A DNA stretch of 64,000 nt from an uncultured Ectothiorhodospiraceae bacterium (GCA_947260005.1 CAMYOL010000076.1:1-64000), one strand, 5' to 3'. Positions 25,278 to 35,226 are shown, counted from the stretch's first letter. Made by a program: numbers and translations. The notes: generated by a model not told the origin, from the sequence alone.

Positions 25278-25694
25278 ATGCGCTTTCAAAACCCATCTAT
25301 AAATGAAATCAAAAAGATTCTCAAAACGGTCAGACATATCGCCATTGTTGGCCTGTCACCGAAACCGAATCGGCCCAGTCATAGGGTCGCAAGTCACCTA
25401 CAATCTTTTGGTTACCATATTATCCCCGTGCGGCCTGCAGTTGATGAGATCCTGGGGGAACAAGCTTATGCGGATTTAAATGAAGTACCGGAACCTATTG
25501 ATATGGTGGATGTATTTCGTGCTCCTGATAAAATTAGCCCAATCATAGACAGCTGTATCGAACACAAAATAGCTATTTTATGGTTACAAGATGGTGTGGT
25601 AAATGAAGCCCAGGCATTACGCGCACAACAGGCAGGTATAACCGTTATTATGGACAGATGTACTTATCGTGACTATGTATCATTCGTCAAATAA
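25278..25694 (+). CDS. CoA-binding domain protein (YccU-like)
   Basis: The 138-residue protein is a single Rossmann-like CoA-binding domain: HIAIVGLSPKPNRPSHRVAS near residues 21-40, YHIIPVRPAVDEILGEQAYA, PIDMVDVFRAPDKI, and the end MDRCTYRDY, where YccU relatives have (M)D.C...E/D. The fold resembles the N-terminal part of succinyl-CoA synthetase alpha. Its cellular role is unknown. It follows the amidotransferase gene by 75 bases on the same strand and may share a transcript. Confidence 0.9.
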   Translation: MRFQNPSINEIKKILKTVRHIAIVGLSPKPNRPSHRVASHLQSFGYHIIPVRPAVDEILGEQAYADLNEVPEPIDMVDVFRAPDKISPIIDSCIEHKIAILWLQDGVVNEAQALRAQQAGITVIMDRCTYRDYVSFVK

Positions 25695-25834
25695 TCCTCA
25701 CCAGCCAATAAGTTAGTCTATTCCATATAAGTTGAAACATTAATTTTCTAATTAGTAGTATGCTACAAAAAAATTGAAATTTTCAAAGAGCATTTAAATA
25801 CACCCTTATTAAAATATCATTTCAATCCCTTATA

Positions 25835-27112
25835 CTACTTTTGATGAAAAAATTTATTGTCAATTTTGATCACGACGATGGCCATCACTAACACAATTAA
25901 CAAAATGGACAATGTCATCATGATATCCTGAAGCAAACTGGGATCAATAAGTAAAACCAGGCCAAAGGCCAACATCATTGCTCCTGATATCAGCTTTAAC
26001 CGTCGCCCCTCTGTCTCCTGTAACTGGCGTTTACCCATAGTCCAGGTAAACAGCAATACGATTAGCATTAATGGTGTAATGTAGATTAGGTTGTAAAATG
26101 CCAAATACAGGTAGTACTCAAAATCAGATAATTCATTTAAGGTCAGAATTCTTGTATACACCATCGGGAAACCGGCTGTACACAAAAACTCATACAGATT
26201 TGCAAAAAAAGCGAGCCCCAATGTTGCAAGCAGCATTGTCAATAGTGAGCGTGACTGCAGTAACGCTCGTGCTCGTTGATACAACGCCGGTTTAGTATTA
26301 GCAGGGATAGTAAGTGAAATACCCTTTTTAAACCAAACAAAGTCTTTAACATTAATGACACCAACTACTATTGCGATCAAGGCGGCTATAGTGGTAATAA
26401 TTTCAAGTTGGCCAATAGCTCTAAATAAATTTAACCATGCGGCCATGAACAGAAAATAAAGCAAACCGGAAATAAACACGAACACACCACCAATCAGCAA
26501 CATACGACTGCGCTTACGTGTGTGCAACATCATACTCATAAGAAACATTAAGACAAAAAAGGCGCAGGGATTAAAAGCATCGACACCTGCAATCACAACC
26601 GTCATGAATGGTAAACTGCCGCCACTTATATCAAATTCACCAAAAAACGGTAACACTACTTGTGCTTGTTCAAATTCAGATATTGAATAACTTACTAATG
26701 TTCCATGTGAATCGATATGTTTTCGACATTTATTTAGCAAGGACTCTATTTGTTGAGGTGAATATTCTGCATCATAGCCCGTTATAACAGTATTACAAAA
26801 CACAAAAGCGGGAACTGACTGAGCCTCTCGTTCCAGCGAGCGCATCATCCATTGGTATCGTGTTACATTTTCCGGCTCTCCGACTAATTGAAAGGATCGT
26901 ACCTGTAGACGGTTTTGTTCATCGGCTAACATCTCCACAAAAGGTAATGCATCAAGGCAATGCGGACATTTTTTAGACCAAAAGAAATAAACATTAATAC
27001 GGGTATTGCCGGCAGCATCATGCTCAAACCAGGTATTATCAGGAAGCGTTGCTGCTATAGCTAGTTTTGGCAATAGCATCAATAGTAAAAAAAATAATAT
27101 AAAAATACGCAT
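25835..27112 (-). CDS. membrane thioredoxin-fold protein with DsbD-like helices
   Basis: The 425-residue protein has a signal sequence, then a periplasmic thioredoxin/glutaredoxin domain (about 25-145) with active site WSKKCPHCLDALPF (CPHC near residues 50-53). About eight hydrophobic segments follow from residue 165 to the end, including GVDAFNPCAFFVLMFLMSMM with an NPC motif as in DsbD/CcdA transmembrane cysteine pairs, and another Cys in LYEFLCTAGFPMVYTRI. The layout suggests electron transfer across the membrane to periplasmic thiols. It is a single gene and cannot be given a specific name. Confidence 0.8.
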   Translation of the reverse strand: MRIFILFFLLLMLLPKLAIAATLPDNTWFEHDAAGNTRINVYFFWSKKCPHCLDALPFVEMLADEQNRLQVRSFQLVGEPENVTRYQWMMRSLEREAQSVPAFVFCNTVITGYDAEYSPQQIESLLNKCRKHIDSHGTLVSYSISEFEQAQVVLPFFGEFDISGGSLPFMTVVIAGVDAFNPCAFFVLMFLMSMMLHTRKRSRMLLIGGVFVFISGLLYFLFMAAWLNLFRAIGQLEIITTIAALIAIVVGVINVKDFVWFKKGISLTIPANTKPALYQRARALLQSRSLLTMLLATLGLAFFANLYEFLCTAGFPMVYTRILTLNELSDFEYYLYLAFYNLIYITPLMLIVLLFTWTMGKRQLQETEGRRLKLISGAMMLAFGLVLLIDPSLLQDIMMTLSILLIVLVMAIVVIKIDNKFFHQK

Positions 27113-27358
27113 ACAAACCTGATCAGAGAGTAACTTAGGTTAAATATACTAAGAACCGACTAAATATACACAAACTTTTTAGAATTCTGATATCTCATCG
27201 GTCGCAATTATTTCGTGGTCAAGACATACAAATAACGTTCCATCAATCGCTCATATCCTGAAGTCATCGGCCACATCTATCATTATCAAAGACTTATCGC
27301 TAACGTGATTATGTTCAGTGGTGCTCAGGCCAATAGCATGCAACCGTTTTACTATAAC

Positions 27359-28339
27359 TTAGTAATAATATATTTGAGCTAACAATTCAGATAGATTTGC
27401 TTTTTCTCCAGGTTGAGTTTTACGCATCACTCCTCTTTCCTGTAAAAGATTGATCAATTTTGTGGGAGCAACTTTATAATCCCCCACTATTTCTGCATGA
27501 CCAGCCGCGATTTCGATATTATCTAATCCCTTAGCTTCATCAACTCGACTAAAATATTGTTCTTTTATGCTAAATACAAAGTCATCCTCAATGCATGAAC
27601 CACTCTCATCGCGTTTACGACAGCTACCTGTCTCATCAGTTACAATTTTCAAGTGTGAAGTGACTCGATCGTGCAAAGTACCTGGTTGCTGAATATACGA
27701 TGACGATGCCGTTATCTCATACCACTTATCACCACTAATAAGCTGACAAATGGGTACAACAAGACCCAGAGTTAACCAGCGCATTGTCGTTGAAGCACAG
27801 TGATCGGCTGCAGCAATACCTGCATAGGGAGCTGAAATGGTAACAAGTTGTAATGAACTATTATCAACAGAAAGCTGGTCCTGACGCCCTTTTGTTAACG
27901 CACTACGAGCGACCAGCCCACCCTGGCTGTGACCAATCACGGTTAAATTAGGGTTTTCCATTTTATCTGAAAGTGTATTCAAAGCCATTATTAACTCACT
28001 AGAGCTCTTCATCAAGCTATCGCGATCATTGTAGTTAAAACACACTGTTTGTTGACCATGAAATGCGAATACCTGCGCTAAAGAACGAAATCGTGCTGCG
28101 GATCCATAACAGCCATGCACAATCACGATCACCGGTTCATTTGAATGAAGCCTGATAGTAGGATCAGATGATGTCGTACAGGACGTAAACCCTTCAATGC
28201 TCACACTAAGGTTTGACTTGGGTAAATATTTACTATCGATACTCGAAAATTCTGGATCGGTTGGAATCGGCGTTGTACATCCTGACAACCAGATTAGAAC
28301 GATCAGAAGAAAGAACATTGACGGAAATTTTTTATCCAT
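27359..28339 (-). CDS. lipoprotein alpha/beta-hydrolase (lipase-like)
   Basis: The 326-residue protein has a lipobox (IWLSGC, Cys 21), the oxyanion element VIVHGCYGSA near residue 75, and the nucleophile elbow VIGHSQGGLVARSAL near residues 136-150. The candidate catalytic His lies in AAGHAEIV near residue 280. It is an envelope-anchored serine hydrolase of the PGAP1/lipase group, substrate unknown. It is the second of three such hydrolases in the window (see 14097 and 58617) and is not similar to them outside the catalytic core. Confidence 0.82.
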   Translation of the reverse strand: MDKKFPSMFFLLIVLIWLSGCTTPIPTDPEFSSIDSKYLPKSNLSVSIEGFTSCTTSSDPTIRLHSNEPVIVIVHGCYGSAARFRSLAQVFAFHGQQTVCFNYNDRDSLMKSSSELIMALNTLSDKMENPNLTVIGHSQGGLVARSALTKGRQDQLSVDNSSLQLVTISAPYAGIAAADHCASTTMRWLTLGLVVPICQLISGDKWYEITASSSYIQQPGTLHDRVTSHLKIVTDETGSCRKRDESGSCIEDDFVFSIKEQYFSRVDEAKGLDNIEIAAGHAEIVGDYKVAPTKLINLLQERGVMRKTQPGEKANLSELLAQIYYY

Positions 28340-28405
28340 GCTTCCTACCTTAATAATTGGATCTTAATTAGTAAAGGCGGCATCACAGCCAATAATACTT
28401 TTATT

Positions 28406-29950
28406 TCATTTAACATGCTCTAGTGCATTTTGCGCAAAACTTGCACCGATACCATCATAATAATTAAATATGTAATCAGCCCCAGCGACCTTAAGTTGTT
28501 CAACTTCTTCATCAAATACTACGGTGGTTGAGATAGCACCACTAAAACCAAGCTTGCGTAACTGACGTGCAGCAAGAACTTTAGCAGTCAGCTCTGGCAT
28601 CGCTAATAATACAGTATGTACACCTTCAAAAGAAAGGTTACTCCAAAAACCTGGATCCTCTGCGTCCGCGTACAAAACACGCCGCCCCTCTTTACGGTGT
28701 TGCTCCACTTTTATAGGGTCTGAATCCAGGCCAATCACACGTTCTTTTTTGTGAGATAGCAAATCATAGGCTCCCGTACCAATTCGTCCCATTCCCATAA
28801 CCATGACATGTGAGTTACCTATATTAATTGGTTCATCATCAGGGTGCCTTTCACGAGATTCAAAACGAAGTAGAAATTTCTCAAGCCATTCGTAAATTTC
28901 ATGTGCATAACGATTCAGTGGAGCAGCTATCGCAAATGAAAGAGCAACGGCAACAGCGAGCAATACAAGCCACTCCTGGGTGAGCCAGCCCTGCCCCACT
29001 CCCATACTAGCCACAATGAGACCAAATTCACTATAAGTCGCAAGGCTCAGGCTGGCGAGAAATGAACTCCGCGCACGCAGTCTGAATAAAAGTAGAATAA
29101 AGAAAAACAAAAGCGCCTTGAGTGGCACTAGCAAATTAATAATAAAAGCCTGCTGTAACATATTCAGATCAGGGTGACCTAATAAGCCAATTTGTAGAAA
29201 AAATCCCACAAGCAGAATTTCTTTCAGGCTCCAAAGAGAATCAGATAGCTCAACAGCGCGTTTATGACTCGCGATCATGACTCCTAGTAACAATGCGCCC
29301 AGTTCAGAACTAAGACCGAAATATTCAAAACTAGCCCCGCCAATGACCAGAGCAAGTAACAAACCATATAGGACGATAAGCTCACCATGCCCCGTAATAT
29401 TTAGTAACCGAAGCAGGACGGGGCGGATAAATAATAAGCCAAACAAAATAAATGCCCACGGAGAAGGTGCAATTCCGTTACCTATGCTCAGCACCGCAAC
29501 GGCGACTAAATCCTGCATAATCAGAATGCCAATGGCAACGCGTCCATGAAAAGCACGTAACTCTCGTTTACTCTCGAGTACCTTCGCAGCAACCACTGTG
29601 CTCGAAAAGGCAAGTGCAATCGCTATTAACAGTGCAACCTGGCTCTCCAAATTGAACGCGACCATCAGGATAATGTACACAAGACCGACGCTAATCAGCA
29701 TATGCAGCAAAGAGCCCGCTAAAATTTCTCTGCGGATCAAGGTACTCAAACGAATTTTCAATCCGACACTGAACAGTAATAATAAAACCCCGGCATGTGA
29801 AACTTCCTCTAGGATTTCGTTACTCCCGTATCCTAAGATGCTAAGCAGAAAGCCAGCCGCAAGATAACCCACCAGCGGAGGAAGACCAACCTGACGCATG
29901 AAAAGCCCAAGTACAAACGCAAAACTGAGCCAGATTGCCGCTGTTGCCAT
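28406..29950 (-). CDS. CPA2-family K+/H+ antiporter with TrkA-N domain
   Basis: The 514-residue protein has about 12 membrane segments over residues 1-365 (Na+/H+ exchanger fold), with FMRQVGLPPLVGYLAAGFLL at the front and VAVAVLSIGNG after the conserved ILIMQDLV (Asp in the ion site). A cytosolic TrkA-N domain (about 390-500) contains HVMVMGMGRIGTGAYDLL, the NAD(H)-binding GxGxxG. This is the KefB/YbaL arrangement, usually glutathione- or nucleotide-gated potassium efflux for pH or electrophile defence. No KefF/KefG partner is adjacent. Confidence 0.9.
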   Translation of the reverse strand: MATAAIWLSFAFVLGLFMRQVGLPPLVGYLAAGFLLSILGYGSNEILEEVSHAGVLLLLFSVGLKIRLSTLIRREILAGSLLHMLISVGLVYIILMVAFNLESQVALLIAIALAFSSTVVAAKVLESKRELRAFHGRVAIGILIMQDLVAVAVLSIGNGIAPSPWAFILFGLLFIRPVLLRLLNITGHGELIVLYGLLLALVIGGASFEYFGLSSELGALLLGVMIASHKRAVELSDSLWSLKEILLVGFFLQIGLLGHPDLNMLQQAFIINLLVPLKALLFFFILLLFRLRARSSFLASLSLATYSEFGLIVASMGVGQGWLTQEWLVLLAVAVALSFAIAAPLNRYAHEIYEWLEKFLLRFESRERHPDDEPINIGNSHVMVMGMGRIGTGAYDLLSHKKERVIGLDSDPIKVEQHRKEGRRVLYADAEDPGFWSNLSFEGVHTVLLAMPELTAKVLAARQLRKLGFSGAISTTVVFDEEVEQLKVAGADYIFNYYDGIGASFAQNALEHVK

Positions 29951-30421
29951 TATAATTACCGTTCATATGAATTAGGTCTTATTTTCTAACATATTTCAGA
30001 TAATTACATCCGCTATTTACTAATTAAAATCATTATTAATGTATAGAATGGTTCTGGGTTGACCTGACGATGTTAAATTTTTCAATTTATTAATCTTGAC
30101 CACATATTTTCCACTAAAGGAATGCTAATGAGAAAAATGACGAAGGAATGTACACCGTTCAGAGTTAAATTACTTGATTTTCGATAGGATCACTAAAATG
30201 TTCTCCCGCAAACCAGAGGGCTTTTTTATTTTCCAGCAAGACGATATGAACTGGTGAGATACTCAGAATAACTGCTTCAGCAAAAGTATATAATAGTACG
30301 ATTGATATAACATGATATCATAATCTAATACATACAAATTAGCATCTCATCCGGCGACACTATTTATCTGTATAGCCTCACGATAACAAAAGGTCTAATC
30401 CCTCTGTGACCCTTTTCAGTT
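29951..30421. other. intergenic region before the second dsrC-like gene
   Basis: AT-rich, with no accepted gene. A 19-codon frame near 30128 (opening MRKMTKECTPFRVKL) has AAAGGA six bases before its ATG but is too short to judge. Confidence 0.35.
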
Positions 30422-30754
30422 TTACATATCATTCAAATAGGTTTTCGCTTCTTCCCCCGGATCAGGCAATCCAGCGACGCACCAGGCATTCAAGCAGGAA
30501 CCAAACAGGTCGTGAACCCAGTTCTTATCTTTTTGATAATCTCGACATATATTATTAATTGAAGGGGCAACGCCAAATTTAGTGTAGTAACTGCGTAGTG
30601 TGTAAATGATGAGCCAATGATCATCGCTTAATTCATCAATCCCCACCATAGAAGCTAATCTTTCCGCAACGGTTTCATTCCACCGATGTGGATCAAACAA
30701 CAAACCGTTTTCATCCAACGTAGGTAAAGCGACAGTATCAGCTACTGTATCCAT
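30422..30754 (-). CDS. DsrC-like protein lacking the terminal redox Cys
   Basis: The 110-residue protein has the DsrC/TusE fold signatures: LPTLDENGLLFDPHRWNETV, then WLIIYTLRSYYTKFGVAPSI, then AWCVAGLPDPGEEAK. In DsrC the C-terminal arm is A-C-K-I-A-G-L-P-K-P-T-G-C-V. Here the first Cys (AWCVAGLP) is kept, but the end diverges after AGLPDP, so the penultimate Cys is missing and the tail is longer. It may be a regulatory or decoy member rather than a sulfur carrier. GGAGG lies 5 bases before the ATG at 30754; a TTG at 30775 is also in frame. Two tiny genes follow upstream on the same strand. Confidence 0.85.
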   Translation of the reverse strand: MDTVADTVALPTLDENGLLFDPHRWNETVAERLASMVGIDELSDDHWLIIYTLRSYYTKFGVAPSINNICRDYQKDKNWVHDLFGSCLNAWCVAGLPDPGEEAKTYLNDM

Positions 30755-30796
30755 ATCAACCTCCGTCCAGTTCAAATAACTGGTTCGAAATATCGT

Positions 30797-31015
30797 CTAG
30801 TTATTGTCATTTTCACGGTAATGCGGGTCCGTCCAGCAACGGGGGAGCGCTTCTCCAGATAAAAATAGTAGGTCTGCCTTGCTGAATGTATCCGGATCCT
30901 GTTGTTCTTCACCTTCTTGAAAACGACCAGTCACAAAGGGAATATTCAGATTCATCAAATCTATAATATTGATCACTTCAATCATATGATCGTGCGTTCG
31001 TGTTTTTAATAACAT
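30797..31015 (-). CDS. small protein of unknown function next to the dsrC-like gene
   Basis: The 72-residue protein starts MLLKTRTHDHMIEVINIIDL and contains VTGRFQEGEEQQDPDTFSKA. It is acidic and soluble, with no signal sequence and one Cys. AGGAGA lies 7 bases before the ATG. It ends 42 bases before the DsrC-like start on the same strand, so they are probably co-transcribed, and a role linked to that protein is inferred from context alone. I do not recognise the family. Confidence 0.6.
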   Translation of the reverse strand: MLLKTRTHDHMIEVINIIDLMNLNIPFVTGRFQEGEEQQDPDTFSKADLLFLSGEALPRCWTDPHYRENDNN

Positions 31016-31298
31016 GGTTTTCTCCTGTCTAAATTTCAACTATACCTTGCAACAAACACCTCCATTAAACACCTGAGGATGAGGTTGATAGATCGCACGA
31101 TCAACGTCACTCAGTTCAGATCGAGACACATCTACGATCAACAAAACTTCGCCATGACTGATTGAAGAGATAAATACGTTCCATTAGACTTTAGGTATGC
31201 GTATTGAAAAATATAACCCGGCAAAGTAGTACAGTTGCCTTTTCATAACACCTCCTTAGTACTGCAGTGAATACGAAATGACCTGGAAGTATGAGTCG

Positions 31299-31409
31299 TT
31301 AACCTTCTTCTACATAGTCTTCACCCGTCAGCACAATGACACAGGGTTGTTTCTCGGGATCAGACACTTCACGGAAGCAAATAGAAACAGTCGGGGTACG
31401 GATAATCAT
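31299..31409 (-). CDS. 36-residue conserved-looking microprotein
   Basis: ATG 31409 is preceded by GGAGGG at good spacing, and the frame reads MIIRTPTVSICFREVSDPEK and then QPCVIVLTGEDYVEEG, ending TAA. The balanced composition, two Cys, alternating strand-like pattern and strong ribosome-binding site argue for a real gene. It is the first of three small genes running towards the DsrC-like gene. Function unknown. Confidence 0.5.
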   Translation of the reverse strand: MIIRTPTVSICFREVSDPEKQPCVIVLTGEDYVEEG

Positions 31410-31664
31410 AGTAGTGCCCTCCAGGGGTATTGAAGGATACCTTAAGAGTAGTTAACCTAGTAATATAGTCAAGTATATTGCTATAAATAATCTGGCTGTT
31501 AGAAATTCAATAAGCGTATGATTACTCTTGATTTTTGGCCCTTCTTTTCTAAATCATTGGGCAAATTTTCTGTTTGAATCTTGCAGCGATAACCAATTTC
31601 TTAACTCAATTGCAAATGTTTTAAATGGAACCTGGCTACATTGATTTTGTGGTTCGTGTGAAAT

Positions 31665-32315
31665 TTATAATTTTTTAGCGATGAGTGTAAATTCTGAATC
31701 CGAGCTATGACTAAACCTGGTTTTATCAACGATGTTAAAGCCTGTTTTATCCAAAACTTGCTCCAGTTGCCGGGTTGTCAGTAAATTCATTTTTGGCAAA
31801 AATCCCAGGTGCCCCGCGATTCGCAATAACTTACCTGAGAGTTTACTTTTATCCCCCAGACACACGGTTTCAGAAATAAACAGACCATTGGGTTTAAGAA
31901 GATCATGGATACGTTGAAAAACAGCTTCGATATCCTCAAAAAAATGTAATACATAAAAGGCCATCACCACATCAAAACTATACGGCGCAAAACGTTCATC
32001 AAATAATGATGTTTGTAGAAATTCGACATTATCCAATTGGCGACCCGCTTCAATTTGCTGGGCTTTTCTCTGTTCGGCAATAGCAAGTAATTTGTGAGAG
32101 ATATCAATACCCGTGACTTGTTTAACGTTACCGGCAATATCTCGACATTGCGTACCAGTACCACAACCTATATCCAGCACAACTTTGTCAGGTGTAAGAT
32201 AGTTTTTTAGCTTCTGAATTTTTGTCTCATAGGACGGCCTATCAGGAACAGGCGAGGCCGCATATTTAGACGCGATCAGATTCCAGAATTTTTCAGGCGA
32301 TTTTTTAAATAACAT
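31665..32315 (-). CDS. class-I SAM-dependent methyltransferase
   Basis: The 216-residue protein has the SAM-binding motif I (VVLDIGCGTGTQCRDIA, about residues 46-62), the acidic loop VTGIDISHKLLAIAEQR, motif IV FDVVMAFYVLHFFED and the SETVCLGDKSK loop. The N-terminal EKFWNLIASKYAASPVPD is typical of UbiE/Coq5-like small-molecule methyltransferases. The substrate cannot be predicted, and neighbours give no clue. Confidence 0.88.
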   Translation of the reverse strand: MLFKKSPEKFWNLIASKYAASPVPDRPSYETKIQKLKNYLTPDKVVLDIGCGTGTQCRDIAGNVKQVTGIDISHKLLAIAEQRKAQQIEAGRQLDNVEFLQTSLFDERFAPYSFDVVMAFYVLHFFEDIEAVFQRIHDLLKPNGLFISETVCLGDKSKLSGKLLRIAGHLGFLPKMNLLTTRQLEQVLDKTGFNIVDKTRFSHSSDSEFTLIAKKL

Positions 32316-32389
32316 ATTCTTATGAACAACTTTTTATTAAGTCTTTATTCTAACCCCAATGAAATAGTTCCAATTAATTGTTGCGAGTT

Positions 32390-33691
32390 TCAAGGAACCG
32401 GACTTAGATTACGTTCGAATATCTCGCGCCATACACTATGTGATGGCCGTGGGCTGCCATCATAGTTACGTAATGCCATATTACCGAAAACACGTAATAC
32501 TGTTTCACCAAAATCACCAGCTGCAGTATAAAACGCATCCGCGAGTATGCAGGTATCACTCGTTGCCGGATCGCACGGACACGTAGTCGCCACAGTACCA
32601 TCAAGATAGTCGCGGTTAAGCCACCAGATGACGGCTTCAAACTCCTGCGTCTGTGCTTCATCAAGGAGCCAACGCAAGTAATCATCCTGATTCGTGTTAT
32701 TGGCGCTTGCCACAGGAAGTAAGTCTGCGCCACAACTACTGTTAACACCATGTTGGTAGCTTTGCAGAACGTTCACCGCAGCCCACCCGGTTTCGGAAAC
32801 CCAGATCTTACGAGTCGTCTCTGCCTTGACGCGTGCATAAGTATCTGTAGGGTAACTAAAAGAATAGTCTGGCCAAAACGTCCAGGCGATCGGATAGATT
32901 GAAAATGCAATGCGATCACCTGGAATGGTCAATACCTCCGCCAATCGATTATCAAAACAGGTATCAAGTGTCGTTCCAATCACACACGCTGCCTGAGCAT
33001 CGGCGATACCATACATGTGTTCCATCTGAAATGTTGGAAACATAACGATGGATGGATAGCTTACCTTTAGTTCGGTATGCACATCGCGGTACCACGCCAA
33101 CCAGGCTGCTTTCTGTAACGGGCATTGTGTGAATTGGATGTTCATCTCAATGGCCGGGCTAACATAATCCGGACCGACCAGATCAATGAGGTACTTCATA
33201 TAAGAAATGTAAGCCGTCTTGTAGGTATTTGCATTTGGATCGCTAGCAAAGGTATAACACCCATTGGCATCCACCGGGGCCCAGTTTTCAACCTTGTTTC
33301 CATTTGCATCCAACCGCGGAGCCAGAGTCTTGCGTCCACCGAGCGGTGATAGTGAGAGATAAATGCTCTTACCCGTGTCCCTGGCCGTGTTCGAAAAGTT
33401 CGTCCATTGCGTCACCCAGGCTTGCGGGGGGGTACAACCCGCTGCATTGCACTGCTCCCATGGTACTCCCCAAAAGTCATCGCCATGAATAGAAAGCAGA
33501 TCCTTGTCGTCCAGATTCTCAAATCGCCAGTCCGGGAAGGCGGTAGACGTCGCAAAGAAAGGCGACGTACCCATTAAAAAAGATCGTGTCGGCCCGGAAT
33601 CGCCGGAAGAACCGCCACCACCACAGGCATACAGCGTGATACCCAAAATCACCACAGATAGATAAACGGGTAATTTGTGCAGAACATTCAT
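32390..33691 (-). CDS. lipoprotein with glycosidase-like TIM barrel
   Basis: The 433-residue protein has a lipobox (LYACGGGG, Cys 22) followed by a Gly/Ser linker. The rest resembles clan-A glycoside hydrolases: AIEMNIQFT near residue 168 could hold the acid/base Glu and KIWVSETGWAAV near residue 290 the nucleophile Glu, since ETGW closes beta-strand 7 in several families. Several Cys pairs (CNAAGCTPP, CPCDPATSDTC) suggest disulfides. Family number and substrate are not clear. The start at 33691 is chosen for the signal peptide; the upstream extension to 33811 is not protein-like. Confidence 0.68.
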   Translation of the reverse strand: MNVLHKLPVYLSVVILGITLYACGGGGSSGDSGPTRSFLMGTSPFFATSTAFPDWRFENLDDKDLLSIHGDDFWGVPWEQCNAAGCTPPQAWVTQWTNFSNTARDTGKSIYLSLSPLGGRKTLAPRLDANGNKVENWAPVDANGCYTFASDPNANTYKTAYISYMKYLIDLVGPDYVSPAIEMNIQFTQCPLQKAAWLAWYRDVHTELKVSYPSIVMFPTFQMEHMYGIADAQAACVIGTTLDTCFDNRLAEVLTIPGDRIAFSIYPIAWTFWPDYSFSYPTDTYARVKAETTRKIWVSETGWAAVNVLQSYQHGVNSSCGADLLPVASANNTNQDDYLRWLLDEAQTQEFEAVIWWLNRDYLDGTVATTCPCDPATSDTCILADAFYTAAGDFGETVLRVFGNMALRNYDGSPRPSHSVWREIFERNLSPVP

Positions 33692-33927
33692 TGATGTTTC
33701 TCTTATTATAAATTTTATATGTTGCTCAATCGATCCAAGTCTACATTGCCGAGCCTTCAAAAACGTGTTCAGTCGACACAAAACAGGCAATAAATATTCG
33801 AATATACCCATTAGCGGCGTTAGAGAGAGGCCGGGATGAGGATAAAATGTAACAGGATATAACTATCCGGGCAGTTCGATATAAAAATGAAATCCGTATG
33901 CATCCTGAATGATCTCAGACGTATTTT

Positions 33928-35226
33928 TTACTGGCACATTGGCGTGTCTATAGACCGGGATTGTATTGGACTTCCTTTTTCTTTCATCGGGCGGATTACG
34001 CCAATCATTTCATATACTATCTGATCAATTTTGGCGCTCGGCTCTTTGGCAGTGATATAAACTCGCCAAACATGATCATCCTGAACAACATAACTCTCCA
34101 GATAAACTAAATCTTCGTTACTCTCAAAAGACGCAAAAACGTAATAATCAGGGCCAAGCACTGAAAATAAACTTTGCTCATAGTCTTTCCTAAGACCTGG
34201 GAACATGATCATAAAATTGAATTTTGCGACTATATAATCGGTATTTTTCATCGGGCTGAATAAAGAAAATTGTGGATCATCGTAGCGACTCACCCACGTT
34301 GCGAGTTCATGATTTTTCATCAAAAATGGATAATTCTCGGCTACATACAACCCTGCGGCAACGATGGGATCGATAATCCAGTCTTCAAATGATTTATCCT
34401 TTTCCTTGCCTGAGTATCCTGATGATTTAAGGTATTTAAATACAACTTTTTCCTTTGTTTTCACTACCGTCATTTCAACAGGTCGATTACCAATAGTTAG
34501 CGTATAAGCATTCCCATGGGTACTTTTTTTATATTTTCTGCATGCGTTTAGCTGTTTGAATTTGTTCTGCTCAAACAAACCCAGCCTACCAATAGTCCAT
34601 AACTCAGAGGATAGCTTCGATGCCTGCATCTGTTCAGGAAATAAACCGGCCTCTTCCGCCTCAATCTCAGCAGGAACAATGACGTCATCATAGACTATGT
34701 AATTAACGCTTACGATGATATAGAGTAACATCAACCAGATGGCGACAAAGATGGAGGCGATCCTGGTCTTTCTAGCGGGTGTACCATTCACTGGGTGCAC
34801 TGCGCGCGTTCCCGACAATAAATCATGCACGGTTGCCCTATCACTTCGAATCAAAGCGGTAACTAAAGAGATCAACCCCAGTGAAAACCACTCTATTATA
34901 AAAGCAAGCGCACGTAATAATGCTTGCCAAAAAGCGGGGTTCGCTCCCTGCCTGGTTTGAATTTGATATCCAAAAATCCAGGTAATAAAAGTTCGGCCAT
35001 ATATAACTGGCAGAAGTAGTTGATCAAGCAGGAAAATGGGTAATACTGAATACTCTATTGCCTCAACAACCCAGGTCTCTTCTCCGCCAAGATAATAATC
35101 ATATTGATCTGGATAGATCTGAAAGCAGAGGGCGATATAAGCCCAATAGAAACAATTCTCAGCAATAAATGCTGGAAATCGACGGAAAAGACTAATATAT
35201 CTAAGACTCAGATGCTTATTATTCAA
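33928..35226 (-). CDS. RDD-family membrane protein with large extracytoplasmic domain
   Basis: The 432-residue protein begins with an RDD domain (about residues 1-190): RFPAFIAENCFYWAYIALCF, LLLPVIYGRTFITWIFGYQI, and DRATVHDLLSGTRAVHPVNG, which is the closing RDD signature. A further membrane segment (IASIFVAIWLMLLYIIVSV) leads to a soluble region of about 250 residues with no recognised domain. RDD proteins are linked to Na+/H+ or solute transport in some bacteria. Function of the fused domain unknown. Confidence 0.78.
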   Translation of the reverse strand: MNNKHLSLRYISLFRRFPAFIAENCFYWAYIALCFQIYPDQYDYYLGGEETWVVEAIEYSVLPIFLLDQLLLPVIYGRTFITWIFGYQIQTRQGANPAFWQALLRALAFIIEWFSLGLISLVTALIRSDRATVHDLLSGTRAVHPVNGTPARKTRIASIFVAIWLMLLYIIVSVNYIVYDDVIVPAEIEAEEAGLFPEQMQASKLSSELWTIGRLGLFEQNKFKQLNACRKYKKSTHGNAYTLTIGNRPVEMTVVKTKEKVVFKYLKSSGYSGKEKDKSFEDWIIDPIVAAGLYVAENYPFLMKNHELATWVSRYDDPQFSLFSPMKNTDYIVAKFNFMIMFPGLRKDYEQSLFSVLGPDYYVFASFESNEDLVYLESYVVQDDHVWRVYITAKEPSAKIDQIVYEMIGVIRPMKEKGSPIQSRSIDTPMCQ

